64,000 nucleotides of DNA from DSVZ01 sp964568145 (GTDB taxonomy: Bacteria > Verrucomicrobiota > Verrucomicrobiia > Limisphaerales > J093). Below, piece by piece: positions 1 through 9,275 of the stretch. The DNA is taken from assembly GCA_964568145.1 (NCBI GenBank), contig CAZMOZ010000007.1:62001-126000 (forward strand). Reading direction: 5' to 3'. Numbering within the stretch: position 1 is the stretch's first letter; every line of letters starts with the position of its first letter. Both the position numbers and the translations under genes were made by a program. The notes below the pieces were generated by a model, which saw only the letters and a list, made by a program, of their open reading frames with translations, made no database searches and was not told the DNA's origin.

Positions 1-1
1 C

Positions 2-3000
2 ACGCTGTCCCAACCCGGCTCGGCTGGAGCGCGGGCCCGGAAATCGGCGGACGAAATTGCCGCTCCCTACCTCGACGGCGCTCGGGCCTTGATCCGGCTG
101 CGCAACCTGCTGACCGGAACAGAGAGCGCGGTCTGGATCAACGCCGCGAGCGATGAGCGCACCGCGGAGTGGTTCAAAGCGTTCTTTGCGGCGGTCACCG
201 CGGCTTTGGAAGACGCGCGGCGAGTCTCCGTTTCAGAACATGCGGCGCTGCTCGCCAGGGAGCTTCCCCCCGGCGTTCCCTCAGCGGAGGTGGAGCATTT
301 GATGGAGCGCTGGAACCGCACCATGCATTACTGGTCGCAGGGCATCCTCCGGTCAGCGGACGTGCCCGCCGGTCAGAGCACCGATTTCATAGACCACGAT
401 CTCCTTCGGATACACCTGGGACAACTCGACGCCAGTTATCAGGTCTGCCGGCAGAATGGATTCACCGACCCTCTGAACGCCCTCATCGAGACCGGTCGCA
501 CGCTGGTGGGCCAAGGCGAGGCGGGCGGCGTCTGCGCCCAGGTCCGCTTGCGCTTGGAACAGCAGGCGGTCATCTCCCGCGATGCCTTCCGCGCCACCCT
601 GGAAATTGGCAATCAAGAACCCACGCGCCTCGAGGAAATTGCCGTCACGCTCACGGTTTACGACGAAGCCGGCCGTGACGTTACCGAGCGCTTTGGGCTT
701 CGCCCGCCGGACCTTCTCGGATTAAACAGCGTGGATGGTACCGGCATCCTGCCCGGCGGCTTGACTGGCACGGCCCGCTGGACATTGATTCCGACCTCGG
801 ACGCTGCGCCGACCGGCCCAACGCAGTATTACGTCAGTGGCCGCTTCAGCTATCGCCAGGGAGACTCCGTTGTGTCCGTCCCGCTCAGTCCCGTCGGCAT
901 CACCGTCCTGCCCAATCCGCGCCTCTACGTGGATTACTTCCATGAGCGGGACGTTTTCAGTGACGACCCGTTCACCGATGCTGTGGAACCGAGCATCCCC
1001 TTCAATCTGGCGGTGATGATCCGGAACCAGGGTTACGGCCTGGCGAAGAACTTCCAGATCGCCTCCGCCCAACCGCGGATTGTCGAAAACGAAAAGGGCC
1101 TGCTGATTGATTTCCAGATCATCGCCACCGAAGTCGCCGGGCAGAACCTGACCCCATCGCTCACGGCCGCCTTCGGCAACATCGCGCCGGGTCAGACCGC
1201 GGTGGGCCGCTGGCTCATGACTTCGACGTTGCAGGGTTTGTTTGTGGATTACAGCGCCTCGTTCGAGCACGTGGACGCGCTGGGAAGCAAGAAGCTCTCG
1301 CTGATCGAGGAGGTCAACATTCACGAAATGATCCGGCTCGTGCGCGCCACCGGCCACTTCGAGGACGGCAAACCGGATTTCCTCGTGAACGACGTGCCGG
1401 ACGCTAATGACCGGCCGGACACCCTTTGGTTAAGTGACGGCTCGACCCAGCCCGTGGGTGTGGTCGAGTTCGCCAGCCAAGATGGACCACCTACGGAAAC
1501 GGACCTCGAGGTGCAACTGACCGCTGCCCAGTCCTCCGGCTGGGTTTACGTGCGCGTGCCCGACCCGGCGGATGGTCGGTACCGCCTGACGGGCATCCGT
1601 CGCTCGGACGGGACGAATCTCCTGACCGCCAACTTTTGGACGACAGATCGGACCTTCGTCGGGATGGGTCGTCGCCCCACGCCGGAGAACATCCTGCATC
1701 TGCTCGACTACGACCCTCCCGGCGCTTACACCCTCTTTTATGCGCCGCTGCCGCCGGCAGACACCAACCCACCGAGCAGTTCGGTCGCCGCGCTGCCGGC
1801 AGCCAGTGGGGCGCAGATTGCCGTCTCGTGGAGTGGCACTGACGGAGCCGGCAGCGGGATCGCATTCTATGACATCTTCGTTTCGGAAGATGGCGGTCCC
1901 TTTGTGGCCTGGCTGCAACACACCACGCTGACCGGGGCCATCTATAACGGCACCCACGGCCAGACGCTGGCCTTTTATAGCGTGGCCACCGACTACGCTG
2001 GCAACCAGGAAACCCCACCCGGCATGCCCGATGCCTCGACCAGCGTAACGGTGATCAACCGGCCCCCGGTGCTGGATCTCATGCCGGACCAGTTTGTGGA
2101 TGAGGGCAACGTGTTCCAATTCGTGCCCTCCGCCTCGGACCCCGATCTGCCCTCCGACCGGCTGACCTTCAGTCTTTCGGGCGCGCCGCCGGGCATGAAC
2201 ATCAATCCCGCAACGGGTTTGATGCGCTGGCTGACCAGCGAGGCCCTTGGCCCGTCCACGAACACCATCATCGTGCGCGTCGCGGACAACGGCGTGCCCT
2301 CCCTCAGCGCGACCGGCGCGGTGCGCGTCATTGTGCGCGAAGTCAATCAGCCCCCCGTGCTGGCGTCCCTCGAAAGCCTGACCATCAATGAAGGCTTCAC
2401 TCTGCTGCTTACCAATGTGGCCACGGACCTGGACGTGCCCGCGAACATGCTCACGTTTGGTCTGGCGTTCGATGCACCCCCGGGCGTCACGCTGAACCCG
2501 ACCAATGGTCTGTTCCGTTGGCGGCCCACCGAGACCCAAGGGCCCAGCACCAACGTGATCGGCATCGTGGTCACCGACGACGGTTCGCCCAGCCTCAGCG
2601 CCACCCAGCAGTTTACCATCATCGTCCGCGACTACCTGAGTGACCTGGCTCTGGCCCTCGGCACCACCAACGTGCTGGCGGGTGAGACTGGAGCCGTGCC
2701 GCTCAGTTTGGTGGCCAACCTGGATTTGGCGGACATCAGTTTCCATCTGCGCACGTCCGAAGCCCGTCTGGCCAATCTGACGCTGCAAAATGCCAGCCCC
2801 GAGGTCGCCGGCACTTCCATCGTGGCGCTTGGACCTGACGAACACTTGCTTCAATTCACGCTGAATCCGGCCTTGCGAGGGAGCGGTTTCCGGACTCTCG
2901 CGTGGCTGGGGTTCACGGCCGTGTCGCACGCGCATTCCGCCATCGTGCGTCTGGATGCTTCGCAGTTGGCAGCCCGCCAGGTCTCCGGCACGCCCGTTGC

Positions 3001-3526
3001 CCACTCCCAACTCACCAGCGGACGTGTGTTTGTGGTCGCGAGTGAGCCGTTGCTCGATATTCACCGTGCGCCCGGCACTTGGGTCAGGCTTTATGGAATT
3101 CCGGGCGGGCTGTACGCGCTGGAATCACGCGCCACCTTGGACCTCGGGAGCTGGACTGAAGTCCAACGGGTCAGTCTCACTGGACGTTTTCATGATTTCA
3201 CCAATGTCAGCGCGGGGACGGGCAGCCAGTTCTTCCGTGCTGTGGAAATCGCCGGCCAGGCGCCGTCCTTGCGGCTCTCCAAGTCCCAGGATGAAGTCTT
3301 CCTGCTGCTGTTGGATGGCCCAGTGGGCATGGCGTTCTCGGTCGAATCCAGTACCAACCTCGGCTCGGGGGGAGAATGGGCGCCTTGGCTTGGTCTAACC
3401 CTCACCAACCCACCCGCCGTGCTCCAATGGACCAACGCCGATGAAGCCCGTCGTTTCTTCCGCGCTCTGCGGTCCGGAGGCGACAGAGGTGGCGCGGGCC
3501 GGGATCCGAAAGATGGGAACAACTGA
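2..3526 (+). CDS. Large surface/secreted protein with Ig-like and cadherin-like repeats (5' end outside window)
   Basis: The reading frame is open to the window edge with no stop, so the true N-terminus is upstream; about 1,174 codons are visible. No enzyme signature is seen. From roughly residue 585 to 680 there is an FN3/Ig-like segment (GSGIAFYDIFVSEDGGPF). Two cadherin-like or putative-Ig repeats follow, opening with PPVLDLMPDQFVDEGN near residue 685 and PPVLASLESLTINEG near 782, each with a TGLMRW/NGLFRW core. The C-terminus carries two copies of a YxLExSxxLxxW-type tail domain (YALESRATLDLGSW, FSVESSTNLGSGGEW) common in large exported proteins of Verrucomicrobiota and Planctomycetota. 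A role in surface display or adhesion is inferred only from this architecture. The gene downstream is another surface-type gene, now broken. Confidence 0.6.
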   Translation, partial: TLSQPGSAGARARKSADEIAAPYLDGARALIRLRNLLTGTESAVWINAASDERTAEWFKAFFAAVTAALEDARRVSVSEHAALLARELPPGVPSAEVEHLMERWNRTMHYWSQGILRSADVPAGQSTDFIDHDLLRIHLGQLDASYQVCRQNGFTDPLNALIETGRTLVGQGEAGGVCAQVRLRLEQQAVISRDAFRATLEIGNQEPTRLEEIAVTLTVYDEAGRDVTERFGLRPPDLLGLNSVDGTGILPGGLTGTARWTLIPTSDAAPTGPTQYYVSGRFSYRQGDSVVSVPLSPVGITVLPNPRLYVDYFHERDVFSDDPFTDAVEPSIPFNLAVMIRNQGYGLAKNFQIASAQPRIVENEKGLLIDFQIIATEVAGQNLTPSLTAAFGNIAPGQTAVGRWLMTSTLQGLFVDYSASFEHVDALGSKKLSLIEEVNIHEMIRLVRATGHFEDGKPDFLVNDVPDANDRPDTLWLSDGSTQPVGVVEFASQDGPPTETDLEVQLTAAQSSGWVYVRVPDPADGRYRLTGIRRSDGTNLLTANFWTTDRTFVGMGRRPTPENILHLLDYDPPGAYTLFYAPLPPADTNPPSSSVAALPAASGAQIAVSWSGTDGAGSGIAFYDIFVSEDGGPFVAWLQHTTLTGAIYNGTHGQTLAFYSVATDYAGNQETPPGMPDASTSVTVINRPPVLDLMPDQFVDEGNVFQFVPSASDPDLPSDRLTFSLSGAPPGMNINPATGLMRWLTSEALGPSTNTIIVRVADNGVPSLSATGAVRVIVREVNQPPVLASLESLTINEGFTLLLTNVATDLDVPANMLTFGLAFDAPPGVTLNPTNGLFRWRPTETQGPSTNVIGIVVTDDGSPSLSATQQFTIIVRDYLSDLALALGTTNVLAGETGAVPLSLVANLDLADISFHLRTSEARLANLTLQNASPEVAGTSIVALGPDEHLLQFTLNPALRGSGFRTLAWLGFTAVSHAHSAIVRLDASQLAARQVSGTPVAHSQLTSGRVFVVASEPLLDIHRAPGTWVRLYGIPGGLYALESRATLDLGSWTEVQRVSLTGRFHDFTNVSAGTGSQFFRAVEIAGQAPSLRLSKSQDEVFLLLLDGPVGMAFSVESSTNLGSGGEWAPWLGLTLTNPPAVLQWTNADEARRFFRALRSGGDRGGAGRDPKDGNN

Positions 3527-3653
3527 AGGACGCTTGACGCCTTTCGCCATCGCGCTGTTTGAATCCGACACTGCCGAGTATGAAGAACGTTTCTCGATCC
3601 GCGGAACTACTCCCTCTGCCTTCGACCTTCGACCTCAACGCGAACTGCAAGCC

Positions 3654-4728
3654 ATGAAAACCAAGACATCCGTTCGTCTCCTCACACTGTTGGTGCTGAC
3701 TTCAGCCTTCAGCCTTGTTTGCCCAAGGCACGGCGTTCACCTACCAGGGCCGCTTGATGCAGACCAACAGTCCGGCGGATGGTCCGTACGACTTCGTCTT
3801 TCGGCTGTACGGGTCACCCTCGGGGGGTACGCTGCTCGCGTCGGCCACGAACAACAATGTGGCCGTGCGCAGCGGATTGTTTGAGGTCCAGGTGGGTTTT
3901 GGCGGGACGACACTCTTTGATGGTGACAAGCGCTGGCTGGAAATCGCCACCAGCGGCAGCGGCTTGGGGGCGACACTGGAAAGCCTGTCACCGCGCCAGG
4001 CGGTGTTGCCCACGCCCTGCGCCATTTACGCGGGTAACGCCGGCGTGGCCGCCAGCGCGCTGGGGGTCGCCGCCAATGCCGTCGGGAGCGGCGCGATTCA
4101 GAGCAATGCCATCACCTCGGCCAAGATCGCGGATGGCACGATTCAACTGGCGGACCTAGGGACGGCCCTGGCCACTGGCACTTTCTGGCGGTTGCTGGGG
4201 AACGGCGGCACAACGCCCGGTACGCATTTCCTGGGGACATCGGACAATCAGGCGTTCGAAATCAAGGTCAACAATTTGCGGCAATCCGCATTGTGGACAA
4301 TGGCGACAGTATTGATGGCGGCACGGTGTCCGATGAGGCGCCCAGCACCGTGGCCGGCGCGCGGACAATTTGATCGGGCCCAACACCGTGGGGGCCACCA
4401 TCGGCGGCGGCGGGGCGAACAATTGGGAGGGCCTCACGCTTGCGCACTGGGTGTTCTCTGACTACGGCACAGTGGCGGGCGGCTTGCGAAACCGCATTTC
4501 CACCAATTCGCTGGCCGCGACGATCACGGGCGGTTACTTCAACATGATCGACACGAACGCGCCGTACGGCATGGTCGGCGGGGGCTTCTCCAATAATGTC
4601 TTTGCCGGTTCGTGGTACGCAACGATCGGGGGCGGGCAACAGAACCAGATCAGCCCCAATGCCTCCTATGCCACCGTACCCGGTGGATTCGGCAACACGG
4701 CGACCAATTACGCCTTCGCCGCCGTGAT
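3654..4728 (+). pseudogene. Frameshifted, 3'-truncated YadA-head-type secreted protein
   Basis: The gene can be read only by changing frame three times. ATG at 3654 opens a signal peptide (MKTKTSVRLLTLLVL). One extra base near 3714-3720 is needed to reach FAQGTAFTYQGRL, the expected mature N-terminus. A base is missing near 4283, before IRIVDNGDSIDGGTV. Another is missing near 4362, before NLIGPNTVGATIGGG. Head repeats of the GGxxN...AtIxGG type run from about 4370 to 4725 (AATITGGYFN, GMVGGGFSNN, ATIGGGQQNQ, ATVPGGFGNT). After NYAFAA the similarity stops exactly where the convergent phosphonate gene ends, so the usual C-terminal half (often an endosialidase-chaperone domain in this family) is missing. 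It is either a decayed remnant cut at a rearrangement junction or an assembly artefact; the several indels fit both. Confidence 0.7.
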
Positions 4729-6087
4729 CGCGGCATCAAGGATGTCCAGTGCTTCCGCCATTTGCGCGCGCGTGATGGTCAGGGCCGGCGTGAGCTGGAG
4801 GATGTTGCCCATCGTCACCTTGAAGTTCAGCCCGCGCCGCAGGGCCTCGTACATCACCCGCTCGGCCAGGGCGCAATCGCGGGCCAGGGTCGCCCGATCC
4901 CGCGTCAGTTCCACTCCCAGCATCAGCCCCAACCCACGCACATCGCCGATGCATGCGTGCCGGGACTGGAGAGCCCGCAGCCGCTCGAGGGCGAAGGCCG
5001 AGAGTTCGCGCACGTGCGCCAGCAAGTTTTCCGCTTCGATGTACTCGAGGGTCGCGAGCGCCGCTGCGGCCGCCACCGGGCTCTTCTCGTGCGTGTAGTG
5101 GCCCAACGCACGATCGGCCGCCACGTTGAGGGAACCGCGCGCGATGACGGCCGCCAGCGGCATGACCCCGCCCCCGAGCGCCTTGCCGAGGACGAGCAGG
5201 TCCGGGACAATGCCATAATGTTCGCAAGCGAACATCCGCCCGGTGCGTCCCAGGCCGGTGGGAATCTCGTCCAGAATCAGCAGGGCGCCATGACGGTCAC
5301 AGGCCGCGCGGATGCGGCGCCAGTAGTCCGGCGGTGGAATGAACGGCGCGGAGCGCACCGTTTCGCTGATGACCGCCGCCACGTCGCCCTCCTTCGCCAG
5401 CACGTACTCGACGTAGTCGGCGCACCTCAGGCGGCACTCGCCGCGGCAGTCCCACGGGCAATGCCACGGATCCGGCGGCGGCACGTGCTCCGCTCCCGGG
5501 ACGAGCGGACCCAGGCCGGCGCGAAAGAGAGATTCGCCGCCCACGGCGCTGGCCTCCAGCGTCGCGCCGTGAAAGGAGTCCCACATGGACACGGTCTTGA
5601 AGCGGCCGGTGGCCACGCGCGCGAGCTTGAGGGCGATGCCGATGGCCTCCGCGCCGCCGGGCGCGAACAGGACGCGATTCAGGTCGCCCGGCGCCAACGT
5701 GGCCAGCTTCCGGGCCAGTTCGACCGCGGGCTTGTTCGTGTAGCGGCGCGGGCAGAAGGGCAGCTCCCGGAGCTGTTGGATGACCGCCTCGATCACCCGC
5801 GGATTCCCAAACCCGACCTGATGCACGCAGTTGCCGTGGAAGTCGAGGTAGGCGCGTCCTTGCAGATCCTCGATCTCCGCCCCGCGGCTGGACCGCAGGA
5901 CGTTCAGGCAGGGGGTGGACAGGGACTGGTGCAGGAACCACCGCGCGTCCTCATCCAGCCACCGGCGCGTCTCCGCGTCCAGCGACTCCGCCTGCCACGC
6001 GGCGCGCTGGGAGGTTTGGTTCACGTCGCCTTCGGCGGCAGGTGCCCCGGCGGCGCGGGGCGCGGGCGCGTGTGGGTGGTCGCTCAT
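4708..6087 (-). CDS. pbfA: PbfA-like (R)-1-hydroxy-2-aminoethylphosphonate ammonia-lyase (class III aminotransferase fold)
   Basis: A 459-residue PLP enzyme of the class III aminotransferase fold. The cofactor aspartate lies in LILDEIPTGLG (D273) and the Schiff-base lysine in LGKALGGG (K302). It sits with phnW and phnX, the known setting of PbfA, which turns (R)-1-hydroxy-2-aminoethylphosphonate into phosphonoacetaldehyde plus ammonia; assignment rests on fold plus context. The ATG was chosen because it overlaps the phnW stop by four bases (ATGA), implying translational coupling. The same frame stays open far upstream across phnW, but that part is a shadow. An unusual C-x3-C-x3-C-x3-C segment lies at residues 210-222. 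The last codons sit on the junction with the truncated YadA-like gene. A transaminase acting on another phosphonate or amino acid is the main alternative. Confidence 0.72.
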   Translation of the reverse strand: MSDHPHAPAPRAAGAPAAEGDVNQTSQRAAWQAESLDAETRRWLDEDARWFLHQSLSTPCLNVLRSSRGAEIEDLQGRAYLDFHGNCVHQVGFGNPRVIEAVIQQLRELPFCPRRYTNKPAVELARKLATLAPGDLNRVLFAPGGAEAIGIALKLARVATGRFKTVSMWDSFHGATLEASAVGGESLFRAGLGPLVPGAEHVPPPDPWHCPWDCRGECRLRCADYVEYVLAKEGDVAAVISETVRSAPFIPPPDYWRRIRAACDRHGALLILDEIPTGLGRTGRMFACEHYGIVPDLLVLGKALGGGVMPLAAVIARGSLNVAADRALGHYTHEKSPVAAAAALATLEYIEAENLLAHVRELSAFALERLRALQSRHACIGDVRGLGLMLGVELTRDRATLARDCALAERVMYEALRRGLNFKVTMGNILQLTPALTITRAQMAEALDILDAAITAAKA

Positions 6088-7241
6088 GGTTCGTCGGCAC
6101 CGCGGCGTTCCGGCACCCAGCCCAGGTCGGTCAGGACCAGGCGGACGGCGTGAACGAGTTGCTCGAGGTCCGCGGGGAACAACCGGCCGATGGTGCCGAT
6201 GCGGAAGGTGTCCACGCGCGTGAGCTTGCCCGGGTAGATGATGAAACCCCGGTCGCACAGGCCGCGGTAGAAGGGGGCGAACGCGAAGCCCGGCACCGCC
6301 GGAAACGGAAACGCCGTGATGATGTGGCTTTGAAACGCGGGGTCCAGGTACGGCAACAAACCGAGCGCGTGCAGGCCGTCGAGCAAAGTGTCGTGGTTGC
6401 GGCGATACCGCGCGGCCCGCGCGGGCACGCCACCTTCCTGCTCCAGCTCCCGCAGTGCCTGGGCGAAGGCCAGCAGCGCGTGCGTGGGCGGCGTGAAGCG
6501 AAACTGGCCGTTTCGCTCGAAGCCCTTCAACTGGGCCAGCAAGTCCAGGCTCAGGCTCCGCGCCCAGCCGTCGCTGGCGAGCAGTTCCTCCCGGCGGCAC
6601 AGCACGAAGCAAAAGCCCGGAACGCCTTCGAGACATTTGTTCGCCGAGGACACGAGGAAGTCCACGCCGCTGGCCTCCAGATCGAGCGGCATCCCGCCAA
6701 AGCTGCTCATCGCATCCACGATGAAGCTCCGCCCGCGCGCGCGCGCCACGCGGCCCAGGTCGGCGATGGGATTGAGGATGCCGGACGTGGTTTCGCAATG
6801 GACCGCGAAGACATGGGTGATCGCGGCATCGGCGTCCAGCGCGGTCTCCAGGGCGGCCGGCTGGGCCGGCAGGTCTTCCGGCGTGCGCAGGACGCAATGC
6901 CCGATGCCCGCCTGCGCAAGCATCTGCACGGCTCGTTCGCCGTAAGCCCCGTTGGCCAGCAAGGCCACCTTGCCGCCGGGCGGCACGCACGTCGCAAAGA
7001 CGGCCTCCACGCCGAAGGTGCCGCTGCCTTGCAACAGCACACATTCCCAGCCCGCGTCGCGCGAAACGCCGGCGATGGCGAGCAGGCGCTCACGAATCCA
7101 CCGGACGACGTCGTTGAAGTCGGCGTGCCACGAGCCGGCGTCGTGGAGCATCGCCTGCTTGACGCTCAGGCTGGTTGTCAGCGGCCCGGGCGTGAAGAGC
7201 AGGGGGTCGCGGGCCGGGGGAAGAGGAGCGGGAGGTTCCAT
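6084..7241 (-). CDS. phnW: 2-aminoethylphosphonate:pyruvate transaminase
   Basis: A 385-residue class V aminotransferase. PhnW moves the amino group of 2-aminoethylphosphonate to pyruvate, giving phosphonoacetaldehyde and alanine in the cytoplasm. The N-terminus has LLFTPGPLTTS, typical of the family. QGSGTFGVEA is a cofactor-phosphate region, VDAMSS supplies the pyridine-N aspartate (D176), and SSANKCLEG holds the PLP lysine (K202). Length is normal for PhnW (about 360-380) with a slightly longer proline-rich start. The start lies 6 bp downstream of the phnX stop and the 3' end overlaps pbfA, so all three are surely co-transcribed. Confidence 0.9.
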   Translation of the reverse strand: MEPPAPLPPARDPLLFTPGPLTTSLSVKQAMLHDAGSWHADFNDVVRWIRERLLAIAGVSRDAGWECVLLQGSGTFGVEAVFATCVPPGGKVALLANGAYGERAVQMLAQAGIGHCVLRTPEDLPAQPAALETALDADAAITHVFAVHCETTSGILNPIADLGRVARARGRSFIVDAMSSFGGMPLDLEASGVDFLVSSANKCLEGVPGFCFVLCRREELLASDGWARSLSLDLLAQLKGFERNGQFRFTPPTHALLAFAQALRELEQEGGVPARAARYRRNHDTLLDGLHALGLLPYLDPAFQSHIITAFPFPAVPGFAFAPFYRGLCDRGFIIYPGKLTRVDTFRIGTIGRLFPADLEQLVHAVRLVLTDLGWVPERRGADEP

Positions 7242-7247
7242 GTTCGT

Positions 7248-7934
7248 TCAGCGCAAGGCGGCGGGGAGCTCGGCCAGGCAGCGAATCAAGTGCGTGTGTG
7301 CATGCGGCAGCAACTGCTCGCGGGTGTGGGAGCCATTGGTCACGCCCACCACCCAGCCGCAGCCCGCGGCGATGCCTTCCTGCAGATCGGAGGGCGTGTC
7401 GCCCACCTTGGCCACGTTCGCCGGATCCGTCACCCCCGTTCGCCGCATGGCCTCAAAGATCAGGTCGGGATGCGGGCGGCCCCGGGGCACTTCGTCGCTC
7501 GTGACCGTCGCGTCCAGCACGTCGGGCACCTCCCAGCCGAGCCGCCGCAGGATGACGTCCACAATGTCCCGGCTGAATCCGGTGTCCAGGGCGAGCTTGG
7601 CGCCGCGCCCCCGGAGCGTCTCGAAACACTCGCGGGCCCCAGGCATCGGCGCGACCGCGGGATCCTGCTCGTAGAAGGCGATCATCCGGCGCAGGAACTC
7701 CCGGTGCAACCGTCGGACCGTGGCATGTTCCGCCGAAACGGGCGCGGCCTGGCGGGCCGAGAGCAGGCTGGCGATGGCGGCGGGCTTGGGAATGCCCATC
7801 ACCGCGTTGACTTGATCCCGGGACACTTCGACCCCGCCGAAGGACAGCGCCTCGCGCAGGCAACGGTTCACGGCGTCGTCGTCCCGGATCGTGGTGCCAG
7901 CCATGTCGAAGACGACCAATTCGAGTTTCTTCAT
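7248..7934 (-). CDS. phnX: Phosphonoacetaldehyde hydrolase-like HAD enzyme
   Basis: A 228-residue HAD-superfamily hydrolase. The nucleophile motif is VVFDMAGTT (D10), the Ser/Thr motif is in LALDTGFSRD and the acidic loop is KVGDTPSDLQEG. In the cap, the MGIPKP segment places a lysine (K50) where phosphonatase has its Schiff-base lysine (MGLLK in the Bacillus enzyme), so C-P bond cleavage to acetaldehyde and phosphate is plausible. At 228 residues it is shorter than classical PhnX (about 260-275) and resembles the PhnX-like 'phosphonatase-like hydrolase' branch, whose members are less well characterised. Its place directly before phnW and pbfA supports phosphonoacetaldehyde as substrate. Confidence 0.78.
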   Translation of the reverse strand: MKKLELVVFDMAGTTIRDDDAVNRCLREALSFGGVEVSRDQVNAVMGIPKPAAIASLLSARQAAPVSAEHATVRRLHREFLRRMIAFYEQDPAVAPMPGARECFETLRGRGAKLALDTGFSRDIVDVILRRLGWEVPDVLDATVTSDEVPRGRPHPDLIFEAMRRTGVTDPANVAKVGDTPSDLQEGIAAGCGWVVGVTNGSHTREQLLPHAHTHLIRCLAELPAALR

Positions 7935-7979
7935 CGGGTGCTTGGGTGCGTTGAGTGCGCCGGCCGGAGGCCGGGGGCT

Positions 7980-9275
7980 TCAGGTCGTTTCAAAATCCGG
8001 ATTCGGCTTGAAGGCCGCAGGCGCGGCGGCTATCTCCGCCGGCCGACGGTACAGCAGGAAACACAATCCGGCGGCGATCATCGTCACGCCCGCCATGACC
8101 TGAAACCCCAACCGGTACCCGCCTAGGGTCAATAGCTTCCCGAACACCACGCCGGACAGGACCCCCGCGAGATAGCCCACGCCGTCCACAAAGCCGGCGA
8201 CCGTCGCGGCGGAGTTCCTGCCCAGCACCTCCACGGCCAGCACTCCCGCGAGCAGGCTGTAAGGCCCGTAGGCCAGGAAACCGACCACCCCCACGCCCAC
8301 CGTCAGGACCGTCAGGCTGGACTTGAAGAACAGGGGAAAGGCCGCCAGCAGCAGCGCGAGCGCCCCGAGCAGCGCGGCGAGAAAAACCTGGCGGTCGGAC
8401 GGGCCCAACCGGCCGAACGCCCAACCCACCAGCAGAATGCCCACCGCGCCGCAAACATCGAACGGCGCGGACAGAAATGCCGCCAGCGAATTGGTGACCT
8501 GGCTGCCGCCCTCCGTACGGATGAAATCCACGGTCCAGAAGTTGAACGTCTCCCGCAGCAGATTCAGCGCGAAGCTCAACGCCAGGATCACGAGGAAGGA
8601 CCGTTGCCGAAACAACGCTCCCAGCCGGACAGGCCTCCTAGTGGGTCCGGCCGCCAATTCCGCCGTAGCCGAATGCTGGCTTCGCGGTCGTCCGATTCCC
8701 CACCACACCCCAACGGCCAGCACGGCCAGCACGAGGGCGGGCGCCGCGAGTATGACGCGCCACGAATCGCCCGAAAGCCCGGCCACCATTCCGGCAAAGG
8801 CCACGGCGAGGGCGCCTCCAAACACAAAACTCAACGACAAGAGGCCACAGGCGAAGGCCAGCTTGGTCGGCGGAAACCACTCGGGAACCAACTTGACCAT
8901 CGCGCCCCAACTGGCCGATCCCGCCAGCCGGTTGGCGCTGTAAATCACCGTCAGCACTGCCAGTGACGGGGAGAACGCGCCGGCCAGGCTGAAACAAGCC
9001 ACCAGCAACATGGAACCCACCAACGTGGTCCGGCCACCCAGCCGGTCCGTGATCGGCCCAAACCCGATTTTCCCGGCGGCATAGACCACCGTGCTCACGC
9101 TGGCGATCAAGCCAACCTGCTCCTTCGACAAGCGCCAATCCTGCTGGATCAACGGCACCGCCACCGCGAGGTTCTTGCGGCAGAGATACACGCCGATGTA
9201 CGCAGCCACCAGCATTCCCAAATACAGGAAGGCGCGGGAGGCCCGGACCGCGGGCTCAAGGGGCGTAATGGACAT
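7980..9275 (-). CDS. MFS transporter of the organophosphate:phosphate antiporter type, probable phosphonate importer
   Basis: A 431-residue inner-membrane carrier with about 12 hydrophobic segments. The first loop has IGVYLCRKNLAVAVPLI and the cytoplasmic loop GPITDRLGGR, as in the GlpT/UhpT (OPA) branch of the major facilitator superfamily. OPA carriers exchange organic phosphates for inorganic phosphate. Being the first gene of a phnX-phnW-pbfA operon, with 45 bp to phnX, it most likely imports 2-aminoethylphosphonate or hydroxylated relatives. The start was taken at MSITPLEP, just before the first membrane segment. An in-frame extension of 92 residues upstream is arginine/proline-rich and unlike a protein N-terminus. 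No ABC phosphonate transporter or regulator gene is present nearby. Confidence 0.82.
   Translation of the reverse strand: MSITPLEPAVRASRAFLYLGMLVAAYIGVYLCRKNLAVAVPLIQQDWRLSKEQVGLIASVSTVVYAAGKIGFGPITDRLGGRTTLVGSMLLVACFSLAGAFSPSLAVLTVIYSANRLAGSASWGAMVKLVPEWFPPTKLAFACGLLSLSFVFGGALAVAFAGMVAGLSGDSWRVILAAPALVLAVLAVGVWWGIGRPRSQHSATAELAAGPTRRPVRLGALFRQRSFLVILALSFALNLLRETFNFWTVDFIRTEGGSQVTNSLAAFLSAPFDVCGAVGILLVGWAFGRLGPSDRQVFLAALLGALALLLAAFPLFFKSSLTVLTVGVGVVGFLAYGPYSLLAGVLAVEVLGRNSAATVAGFVDGVGYLAGVLSGVVFGKLLTLGGYRLGFQVMAGVTMIAAGLCFLLYRRPAEIAAAPAAFKPNPDFETT

Noticed and set aside
3714..3720. Programmed ribosomal frameshift in the YadA-like gene
   Set aside because: It falls inside the signal peptide, no Shine-Dalgarno-like or slippery element is seen, and two further frame changes downstream point to decay or error.
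6088..7044. N-terminal extension of the PbfA-like protein upstream of its ATG
   Set aside because: It would run in another frame across phnW, giving arginine/alanine-rich shadow sequence. The ATG overlapping the phnW stop is the natural start.
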